This document shows positions 57,773 through 64,000 of a DNA stretch of 64,000 nucleotides, piece by piece. Every line of letters starts with the position of its first letter. Within the stretch, counting starts at the first letter, position 1. This stretch comes from Streptomyces roseirectus (GTDB lineage Bacteria > Actinomycetota > Actinomycetes > Streptomycetales > Streptomycetaceae): contig NZ_CP060828.1 in the NCBI RefSeq assembly GCF_014489635.1, positions 2,232,001 to 2,296,000 on the forward strand, given 5' to 3'. Both the position numbers and the translations under genes were made by a program. The notes under the pieces were generated by a model. That model saw only the letters and a program-made list of their open reading frames with translations, was not told where the DNA came from and ran no database searches.

Positions 57773-58432
57773 TCAGGCGTTGTCATCGTGGATCCGCGCC
57801 CCCAGGTCCTCCGCCCACTCCAGCGCCCACGTCTTGAGTTCTTCGATCTGCCGAGAGGTGAGCCCGTACGCGGCATAGTCCTCGTCCTCGTACCAGTCCG
57901 CACCGGTCAGCCGGTCACAGAGGTCTTCAAGGCTGAACTCGTCGTGGGCACGGCGGCGGCCGAGAGATTCGAGGTCGGCTGTGGACCGGTGGCGGGAGGC
58001 AGCCTGGACGTCGATGAGGTCGCGGACGGTGCCGCGGTCGGCGAGGGCGCGGACCTTGGTGCCGATCACGTCGTCGAGAGAGAGGACCGGGCCGTAGGGG
58101 GTCTGGGCGGGTGGGGCCCAGAACGCCTCTTTGAGGACGTCGACCTCGCACTCCTCACCAGTGGCCGGGTCGGTGACGAGGAACCGTCCGCTGAGCGGGT
58201 CGGTCTGGACATGCGTGGTCCGCCATCCGCGCGCTACGAGGCCTGCTGTGAGGGAGGCGACGATCTCGTCCATCGGGGCGGGGTTCTCGGTGGCGACGTC
58301 GAGATCGCGGCTGAAGCGTTCGACCAGGCCGTGGGCCTGCACAGCGTATCCACCCGTGAGGACCAGAGGGTAAGGGGAGCCGAGGTCGAGGATGTCGGAG
58401 AGAAGACGCTCGTGGAGCGGGGTGAGCTTCAC
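57773..58432 (-). CDS. AbiEii-like nucleotidyltransferase toxin
   Basis: 219 residues. The nucleotidyltransferase core is visible: LVLTGGYAVQAHGLVERFSRDLDVAT contains the GG motif and the RxSxDlD metal site; ECEVDVLKEAF supplies a third carboxylate and GTKVRALADRGTVRDLIDV matches the downstream AbiEii motif. AbiEii/MenT toxins modify tRNA with nucleotides and cause abortive infection. Starts with GTG at 58432, overlapping the stop of the 120-aa partner (GTGA), which is the arrangement of a type IV toxin-antitoxin pair. Confidence 0.85.
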   Translation of the reverse strand: MKLTPLHERLLSDILDLGSPYPLVLTGGYAVQAHGLVERFSRDLDVATENPAPMDEIVASLTAGLVARGWRTTHVQTDPLSGRFLVTDPATGEECEVDVLKEAFWAPPAQTPYGPVLSLDDVIGTKVRALADRGTVRDLIDVQAASRHRSTADLESLGRRRAHDEFSLEDLCDRLTGADWYEDEDYAAYGLTSRQIEELKTWALEWAEDLGARIHDDNA

Positions 58433-58791
58433 GCAGCGGTCGCGTCAGCCGGAGCGGTGCGAGGGAGCTCGGGGAAGGCGTCCTCCCAGACCTCGCGGAT
58501 GTAGGGGCTGACCAGGCGACGCAGAACGGGCCACTGCTCGGTGAGCAGCCGGTGGTGAAGGAAGGTCACCAGGTCATCACGCAGGCCCTCGGCGAGAACG
58601 GTCCGGTAGAGCGTCATGCGGGACTTCGGGCGGTCCAGGCTGTAGCTCGTCCGCCCTGACCAGACGATGTGAAGCGGCAGGTCGACGGTGCCCTCGACGG
58701 GGCCGGCCAGCTCCTGCAGGCGCTCGGGCAGCCGACTGCGGTAGCGGTCCCGCAGCACCTCGGCGCGGGGGGCAGTGGTCGTCGCGTCCAT
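58429..58791 (-). CDS. Partner of AbiEii-like toxin, possible antitoxin
   Basis: 120 residues, upstream of and overlapping the nucleotidyltransferase gene. It reads MDATTTAPRAEVLRDRYRSR ... LPLHIVWSGRTSYSLDRPKSRMTLYRTVLAEGLRDDLVTFLHHR, mainly helical, with a likely beta strand in the middle. It lacks the winged-helix DNA-binding domain of AbiEi antitoxins, so it would be a non-canonical antitoxin. Overlap and order argue for the role; the sequence does not. Confidence 0.75.
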   Translation of the reverse strand: MDATTTAPRAEVLRDRYRSRLPERLQELAGPVEGTVDLPLHIVWSGRTSYSLDRPKSRMTLYRTVLAEGLRDDLVTFLHHRLLTEQWPVLRRLVSPYIREVWEDAFPELPRTAPADATAA

Positions 58792-58800
58792 GCATCCAGT

Positions 58801-59076
58801 ATGGCCCCTAGAGGCGACGGCATGGGAGCAAGTCCTGAACGAGGACGCCTGGGCGGCTTCCGCGCGCTCCTCACCGAGCGGCGCGGCGCTCCCATGTCCG
58901 ACGAGCTCCGGGAAGAGGCCCGACGCCAGCTACTCGGGCGCAGTACGGCTGACGGCCGGGTGACGCGCCATCACCGCGTTCGCACCCACCCCTCCAGCCC
59001 CTCCAGGTGCCGCGGCAGTCGGCTTCCCTGCCAAGCCAGCACCAGCCGCTCCCGCGCCCGGGTGATCATCACGTAG
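58801..59076 (+). CDS. Possible small ORF or remnant, low confidence
   Basis: Frame from ATG 58801: MAPRGDGMGASPERG, LGGFRALLTERRGAPMSDEL and REEARRQLLGRSTADGR. The stretch MSDELREEARRQLLGR looks like real helical protein, perhaps the end of a lost gene. The frame continues into sequence antisense to the SF1 helicase, and no good ribosome-binding site is seen. It fills the otherwise empty gap between two minus-strand genes. Confidence 0.2.
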   Translation: MAPRGDGMGASPERGRLGGFRALLTERRGAPMSDELREEARRQLLGRSTADGRVTRHHRVRTHPSSPSRCRGSRLPCQASTSRSRARVIIT

Positions 59077-60092
59077 TACGCCATGCGCAGGGTCGCAGAC
59101 GTGGGGTCGTCGGCGGAGTCGGACTCCGCGTCGGCGATGACGACGGTGTCGAAGTCAAGGCCCTTGGCACTGGCTCGATGGACGAGTACGACACCCGGGC
59201 GGGCAAGGTCGAGGTCGCGATAGCGGCCGGAGGAAGCGGCCGAGCTGTAGAGCTGGGGCTCATGGGCGAGTCCGGCCCGTTCGAGACGCCGCATCAGATC
59301 GGCGGCGGTGGGCAGGCGGTTGACGATCACGCCGATGCGCTGCCGCGGCTGTCGGCCGGCCATGGTCGCGATGTCGTCGGCGAGGTCCTTGACGGCGGCA
59401 TAGTGGCGGACCACGGGCAGTGCCCCGCTGCGGAGGGGGATTGCGGGGCGGGAACCGCCCGTGCGGAAGTGTTCCGCTAGGGAGACGATCTCGCGGGTGT
59501 TCCGGTGGTTCCCGGTGATCTCGACCCGCGCCGTGGAACGGCCGAGGGCGTCGGTGATCTCGGCCAGGGTGGAGTTCGTCTCGGTGAGGCGCTGGCACTC
59601 GTCGGCGAAGACCGTGACGGAGGCAGCGGCAAGGCGTACCAGGCGGTAGAAGCCCTGCGGCAGGTCCTGGCCCTCGTCGATGACGAGATGAGGGGTCGCC
59701 CCATCGTCCTCGCCGAGGGTGGCGGCAGCTCGACGGGTGAGTTCCGTCCAGTCGAACCAGCCGTCCTCGGCGCGGGGTGCGTCGTGGCCGAAGTGGCGAT
59801 GGATCCAGGTGTGTCCGGTGGCGGCATCGACGGGCGCGCCGGGGACGGTGAGGCCCTGGAGGGTTCCGCGCAGGAGCTGGCGCAACAGGTTGGAGCGCGA
59901 GATCAGGAAGGTGGGGCGGCCCGTGAGCGAGAGGTGGACGGCGCGGTGCGCGGCGAGCAGGCTCTTGCCGCTGCCGGGCTGGCCGCTGACGACGTGGTTG
60001 CCGGTCAGCGGCAGTGAGTCCAGGCAGTCGCGCTGGGCGGAGGTGAGGTCCGGGTGCAGGACAGGGGTGTTCGCGGTGGTCATGGGTGTCAT
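58971..60092 (-). CDS. SF1 (UvrD/Rep-like) helicase in DrmAB operon
   Basis: 373-residue compact SF1 motor. Walker A GQPGSGKS at 37-44, Walker B VIDEGQDLP, VFADECQRL, GNHRNTREIVSLAEHF, VVLVHRASAKGLDFDTVVIAD and the C-terminal motif YVMITRARERLVL are all present, so it should be an active ATPase. It is much shorter than UvrD (no 1B/2B insertions). The ATG at 60092 overlaps the DrmB stop (ATGA), and DrmB in turn overlaps DrmA, making it an integral member of this operon. Such a third protein is not among the classical DISARM set, so it may be an accessory or replace a missing component. Confidence 0.85.
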   Translation of the reverse strand: MTPMTTANTPVLHPDLTSAQRDCLDSLPLTGNHVVSGQPGSGKSLLAAHRAVHLSLTGRPTFLISRSNLLRQLLRGTLQGLTVPGAPVDAATGHTWIHRHFGHDAPRAEDGWFDWTELTRRAAATLGEDDGATPHLVIDEGQDLPQGFYRLVRLAAASVTVFADECQRLTETNSTLAEITDALGRSTARVEITGNHRNTREIVSLAEHFRTGGSRPAIPLRSGALPVVRHYAAVKDLADDIATMAGRQPRQRIGVIVNRLPTAADLMRRLERAGLAHEPQLYSSAASSGRYRDLDLARPGVVLVHRASAKGLDFDTVVIADAESDSADDPTSATLRMAYYVMITRARERLVLAWQGSRLPRHLEGLEGWVRTR

Positions 60093-61972
60093 CCCTGGAC
60101 GATGGCGGCGGCGGACTCGCGGCTCGCGGTAAGGATGTCGGTGAAGTAGCCGGGTACGCGGGCGGAGCCGACGACCAGGGCGCGGTCGAGCAGGGTGTTG
60201 CCGGTCTGGCAGCTGGTCTCCGGCAGCAGCGTGCAGGCATGGCAGGCAGCCCGGTTGAGGTTGCCAAAGCCCTGGCCGGTGTGCTCGGCACACAGCGGGT
60301 CGGCGGAACACCAGGCGGCCGCCTCCACCATGCGGATGAGCGTCTCGGCGAAGAGCGGTGCCTCGCCCTGCCGGACCAGGCCGCCGAGGGTGCCTTCCGC
60401 GTCACCGGCGGCCGTGTAGATCAGCAGTCCGTGCTGGCCGTACTCGGGGCGGCCGTAGACGCGTTCGCGCAGACTGGCGGTGGTGTAGCCGGAGTCGAAG
60501 GACAGCTGGCGGATGAGCAGATGCGCGACGGTGTGCAGGAGCAGGAAGCGGGGCGAGAGTTCGCTGCCGGTCGTCTCGGCGAGCTGTTCGTCGCGGAACG
60601 ACGCGTCGAGGTCCGTACGGACACCCAGAACGTGGGCCTGCACGCGCGGGTCGTTCTCCCAGGCGCTGAGGCGCTGTTCGTCGAGGGTAAGGACGATGCC
60701 CTCGCCGTAGACCTCGGTCGCGGGGAGCCAGCGCAGACGGCCGGTGGTGTCGGCGGGGACGAGGGTGCCGCCCGGGGAGTGTCGGCGGAAGCCGGTCAGG
60801 GCACGGACCTCACGCAGGCGGTCGGCCAGGACGATGCCGCCGATGTGGGCGTCGAGGGTGGCCCAGGGTTCCTCCTTCTCGCCGTCGAGGCCGAGTTCGC
60901 CATGGCGGATGGCGAACTCTGGTGTTGCTTCGGGGAGTTGCACGGCGTCGAAGGCATACCACTCGTCGCGGCTCAGGTCGACCTTCCCGGACTTTCCGAA
61001 CTCCTGCCGGTCGGGGAACGGCTGCGCGGGGGCACCTGTGGCTTCCGCGACGAGCTGGTCGATGAGACTGTCCGGGGCCTCGGTGTCTTCCTTGATCATG
61101 TCGCGGAGGTTGTCGGCCCTGGGCTTGCCGAGCGCTTTGAGCATGAGCGGCCAGTAGTCGTGGCCGAGGACGGCTTCGGCCAGGTTCCGCTCCGCGCGCG
61201 GGGCTTCGGCGGTCTGGGGGATGTCGAGGGCCGAGTAGACGACCGGGTAGTACACGTTTCCGGCGGTGCGCTGCACGTTGTGCACCTGGTGGCCGCAGGA
61301 AACCCTCGCATCCCAGTGCTGCCAGGGGTTGCGGCCCGAGCAGCGTCCGGTCTGGGGACCGAGGACGTCGAGCAGGTCGCGCTCGGCGCCGCAGGGCTTG
61401 CCGCCCTCCCTGATCGCGTCGCAGCGCACCGAGAGCGCTTCGAGTCCGGAGGCACGGTCGGCGACGCGGAAGCTGAGCCGACGCGCCTTCCAGGCGTCCT
61501 TCGACTCGGAGCAGGAGTCCCGCAGTTCGGGCGCGAGCTTGGAGTGGGCCCAGTACCACCAGTCGACGTCGTCGAGGTGTCCGTCCGGGCAGATACGGAC
61601 GAACCGCATCGGGGTGAGCCGGGGTGCCGCGGCGCAGGACGTGCAGACGGGCGGCTCGCCCGGCTTCTCGTGCTCGCGCAGAAAGCGGACCATGGCCCGG
61701 CAGGAGCCGCAGAACAGCCAGCCGGGGAAGCGCACATAGGGGACGCCGGGACGATCGGTCTTGTCGTAGCGGTCGTTGAGGGTGTGGGGCGCGGCGTAGA
61801 AGCCCCTGACGCCGAGGCGGGTGGCGAGGCGTTCGGAGGGAACTGGAGTCTTGAGGTCCGGCCACCGCTCGATTCCGGCGGCGACGAACGACTCGCCCTG
61901 GACGTCGAGTACCGCGCCCACGCCGAACGGCAGCACGGTCTGCGCCTGACGGACCCGGAGTTTGCGCTTCAC
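60089..61972 (-). CDS. drmB: DrmB, DUF1998 protein
   Basis: 627 residues, the DUF1998 protein of DISARM. The N-terminus is typical: RKLRVRQAQTVLPFGVGAVL. A zinc-ribbon follows with Cys88, Cys91, Cys110 and Cys113 (FCGSC ... CTSC), then RICPDGHLDDVDWW, a further Cys/His site (RVSCGHQVHNVQ), and the C-terminal DUF1998 cysteines (CHACTLLPETSC). The GTG start at 61972 overlaps the last base of the DrmA TAG, so translation is coupled. In DISARM DrmA and DrmB form a complex that binds and unwinds DNA and is needed for phage restriction. Confidence 0.9.
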   Translation of the reverse strand: MKRKLRVRQAQTVLPFGVGAVLDVQGESFVAAGIERWPDLKTPVPSERLATRLGVRGFYAAPHTLNDRYDKTDRPGVPYVRFPGWLFCGSCRAMVRFLREHEKPGEPPVCTSCAAAPRLTPMRFVRICPDGHLDDVDWWYWAHSKLAPELRDSCSESKDAWKARRLSFRVADRASGLEALSVRCDAIREGGKPCGAERDLLDVLGPQTGRCSGRNPWQHWDARVSCGHQVHNVQRTAGNVYYPVVYSALDIPQTAEAPRAERNLAEAVLGHDYWPLMLKALGKPRADNLRDMIKEDTEAPDSLIDQLVAEATGAPAQPFPDRQEFGKSGKVDLSRDEWYAFDAVQLPEATPEFAIRHGELGLDGEKEEPWATLDAHIGGIVLADRLREVRALTGFRRHSPGGTLVPADTTGRLRWLPATEVYGEGIVLTLDEQRLSAWENDPRVQAHVLGVRTDLDASFRDEQLAETTGSELSPRFLLLHTVAHLLIRQLSFDSGYTTASLRERVYGRPEYGQHGLLIYTAAGDAEGTLGGLVRQGEAPLFAETLIRMVEAAAWCSADPLCAEHTGQGFGNLNRAACHACTLLPETSCQTGNTLLDRALVVGSARVPGYFTDILTASRESAAAIVQG

Positions 61973-64000
61973 TATCCTGCTCCCGTCACGGTGATCTGGC
62001 ACTCGCGGTCCACGCTGCGCATCGAGTTGAGGGTCTCCCACAGGCCGTAGCGCTGCTCGAACACCTTGAGCAGGTTGTGCTGGCCCTTGCCCTGGCTGCG
62101 GTAGTAGAGGTCCTTGCCCTCGGCTGCGGCGGTGCCGGCCTGCCGGTACCAGTCGTCCAGGAGGTAGCCGAGTTCGGCCCGTACATCGGCGCGTACGGTG
62201 TCGGCTCCCGCGGCTCCGTACTCGGCGGTCGCGGCACGCTCGGCCAGGGTGTCGGCGATCCGCCCCGCCTCCTCCTTGTGGTCGGTGATGCGTCCGGCCC
62301 GGTTCTCGGCGGCCAGGCCGAGCCGGTGGCGGACCAGGATGACCAGCGCGGCGTGCAGGGCGCGGCGGCGGGCGGGCAGCGACCAGGGAGTGACGCTGGC
62401 GGGTTCGACGTAGCGGTAGAGCGCCCGGTGGTAGTCCATGAAGGTCTCGTAGTGGGACCGGTCGCGCGGGCGTGTGGCGTTGAAGTAGGTGACGACGAGT
62501 CCGGGCACCCGGTGACGGCCGACGCGGCTGGTGGCCTGGATGTACTCGGCGGTGGTCTTGGGCTGACCCTGCATGAGCATGTACGCGAGCCGCTTCACGT
62601 CGACGCCGACGGAGAGCATGTTGGTGCACGGCAGGAACGACACCGACTGGGGGTCCGTCCAGGGCTGTTCGAGGCGGTCGAGGAGGATGGGCTGCTCGGC
62701 GCGCGGCAGGTTGCTGGTCAGCTCCTGTACGTCGCCGTCGCCGAGCGCGCGTACGCCGACGCCCTCGTCAAGTCCCCGGAGCTGGGCGGGGATGTCGTCA
62801 CCGGCCGCGGTGACGGTACGGCCGAGCTCGCGCAGGCTGTGGTGGTAGGCGACCAGGGTCCAGTAGGCGTCGCGGTGTTCCTCGGGGAGCTGGTGAACGC
62901 CCTGGAGCATGGCCGCGGTGGTGGCGACGGCGCCGCGGCCCGCGGTGTGGCCCTGTGCCATGACACCGAGGTAGAGACGGCCGGGGCTGCCGGTGTCGGG
63001 GACGGCGAAGAAGCTGTCGCGGGCGTCGAGTCCGGACGGCGGAAAGAGCTGGACGTCCTGGTGGTGCAGGGCGCGGACCTGTTCGGCGGAACGCCGGATG
63101 GTGGCCGTGGCGGCGACGATCTTGGGCGGGCGGCCGTCGGGGTCGGTGCAGAGCTCCAGGACGGCCGCCTCGTAGAGGCCGACCGTGGTGCCGAGCGGTC
63201 CGGTGAGCAGGTGCAGCTCGTCCTGGATGATCAGGGACGGGGGCCGGTGGCCGGTGCCCGCGCCGAAGAGGCGGCCGGAGTCGGGCTCCCAGGCGAGGCG
63301 GGCGAACTTGTCGACGGTGCCGAGGACGAACGTGGGCGGATCCTCGTAGAGGTGCTGGTCGACGACGGCGACGGGCAGGACGTCGTGGAAGGCGCACTCG
63401 TCGCGGGTGCAGTGGAAGGCAAACTCGTCGGCCTCGGCGCGGACTCCGTAGTCGGAGCGGACGCTGGACCAGGTGGGTGGCAGGATGCGGGTGCCACACC
63501 ATGGGCAGCGATCGAGGATGAAGACGTCCTCGGGGTGGCTGGCCGCGCGCTGCTCGTCGAAGGCGACTTTGGCCGCCTCGAACTTGTTCGGGGTGGTGGT
63601 GTCACCGACCCACAGGCCGATGGTGATGGGTTCACCACCGAGGCCGAGTCCGGGTTCGGTGCGGCGGAGGTGCTCCAGGGCGCAGATCGTGGTGGCGGCG
63701 CGCTGGAACTGCTGGGTGGTGAGCAGGCTGAGCGTGTAGCGGCTGATCACGGTGGTCCCGCCGCCCTCGCCGCGGATCCGACGCAGGGCGATGGTGAAGG
63801 CCGCCAAGAGCAGATAGGCCTCGGTCTTGCCACCACCGGTGGGGAACCAGATCAGGTCGGTGGTGTCGCGATCCTGGTGGCCGGGATCGGCGACGCCGTC
63901 GAGGGCGAGGAGGAAGAAGGCGAGCTGGAAGGGGCGCCAGGTGGCTCCGAGGTCGACGGGCGGGTCGAGGGCCACGGCATTGGAGCGGAGCCGTCTCTGC
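61972..64000 (-). CDS. drmA: DrmA helicase, 5' end beyond window
   Basis: Frame open from the right window edge to TAG at 61972, 676 codons visible. Motifs: Walker A FPTGGGKTEAYL near 63850; DELH box with the DrmA-type phrase IIQDELHLLTGPLGTTVGLYE; VAATATIRRS; and a helicase C half TNMLSVGVDVKRLAYMLMQGQPKTTAEYIQATSRVGRH. CPWCGTRILPP is a likely zinc knuckle. These are hallmarks of DrmA, the SF2 helicase of DISARM. It leads the DrmA-DrmB-SF1 operon. The N-terminal part lies outside the window. Confidence 0.88.
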   Translation of the reverse strand, partial: QRRLRSNAVALDPPVDLGATWRPFQLAFFLLALDGVADPGHQDRDTTDLIWFPTGGGKTEAYLLLAAFTIALRRIRGEGGGTTVISRYTLSLLTTQQFQRAATTICALEHLRRTEPGLGLGGEPITIGLWVGDTTTPNKFEAAKVAFDEQRAASHPEDVFILDRCPWCGTRILPPTWSSVRSDYGVRAEADEFAFHCTRDECAFHDVLPVAVVDQHLYEDPPTFVLGTVDKFARLAWEPDSGRLFGAGTGHRPPSLIIQDELHLLTGPLGTTVGLYEAAVLELCTDPDGRPPKIVAATATIRRSAEQVRALHHQDVQLFPPSGLDARDSFFAVPDTGSPGRLYLGVMAQGHTAGRGAVATTAAMLQGVHQLPEEHRDAYWTLVAYHHSLRELGRTVTAAGDDIPAQLRGLDEGVGVRALGDGDVQELTSNLPRAEQPILLDRLEQPWTDPQSVSFLPCTNMLSVGVDVKRLAYMLMQGQPKTTAEYIQATSRVGRHRVPGLVVTYFNATRPRDRSHYETFMDYHRALYRYVEPASVTPWSLPARRRALHAALVILVRHRLGLAAENRAGRITDHKEEAGRIADTLAERAATAEYGAAGADTVRADVRAELGYLLDDWYRQAGTAAAEGKDLYYRSQGKGQHNLLKVFEQRYGLWETLNSMRSVDRECQITVTGAG

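Noticed and set aside
61972..64000. Terminal helicase as a RecQ or UvrB-like housekeeping gene
   Set aside because: The DELHLLTGPLGT and CPWCGTRILPP features and coupling to DrmB fit DrmA far better.

Overview
The window is high-GC actinomycete DNA, almost certainly from a Streptomyces. The evidence is very high third-position GC, aconitase beside a helix-turn-helix/MurA fusion gene as in Streptomyces genomes, a CebR-type operator, the DUF397 / HTH-DUF5753 / HATPase regulator trio, and IS families common in the genus. I see no rRNA, tRNA or CRISPR array.

Layout. (1) 1-9.0 kb: a sugar-uptake and glycan-degradation locus. A minus-strand operon with 4-bp stop/start overlaps encodes two permeases, a Tat-type lipoprotein binding protein (after a 43-bp gap from the second permease), a GH39 beta-xylosidase, a YesL/DUF624 membrane protein and a GH42 beta-galactosidase cut by the window edge. 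A CE7 acetyl-xylan esterase is divergent. The shared promoter region holds a CGAAACTTTCG palindrome and a LacI/cre-like site. (2) 8.4-11.3 kb: a His-rich membrane protein, a YcnI-like copper protein, a possible small RNA between two hairpins, and a cellulose/chitin LPMO with CBM2 behind a perfect CebR-type operator. (3) 11.3-19.2 kb: aconitase, small metabolic genes, a streptogramin lyase homologue and an HTH-MurA fusion. (4) 19.2-36 kb: a graveyard. It holds an M48 peptidase pair that looks intact, then a gene with an in-frame TGA, one apparently functional IS5-family element, a decayed IS1380 element, a large Rhs/YD-repeat toxin gene split by two 1-nt deletions, a neighbouring membrane gene split by an amber codon, an internally deleted IS5-type transposase, a truncated SH3-like membrane protein and a frameshifted IS3 element.

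(5) 36-64 kb: a defence island. A minus-strand SF1 helicase with PLD-nuclease-like and DUF5710 domains is divergent from a plus-strand set of three very large genes. These are a Ser/Thr kinase fused to a DEAD/DEAH helicase with DUF1998 (2,108 aa), a DrmD-like SNF2 helicase (982 aa) and a DrmMI-like adenine methyltransferase (1,375 aa). At the right edge, in convergent orientation, lie DrmA (partial), DrmB (DUF1998) and a small SF1 helicase with overlapping ends. Together they carry the class 1 DISARM components plus a kinase-helicase that is not part of DISARM as I know it. Between the two halves are an EcsC-family protein, the DUF397/HTH/HATPase trio, a small adaptor-like protein paired with a GC-poorer HExxH protein, and an AbiEii-type nucleotidyltransferase pair. 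The kinase-helicase DISARM-like assembly is the best candidate for an undescribed system, and the adaptor/HExxH pair is the second.
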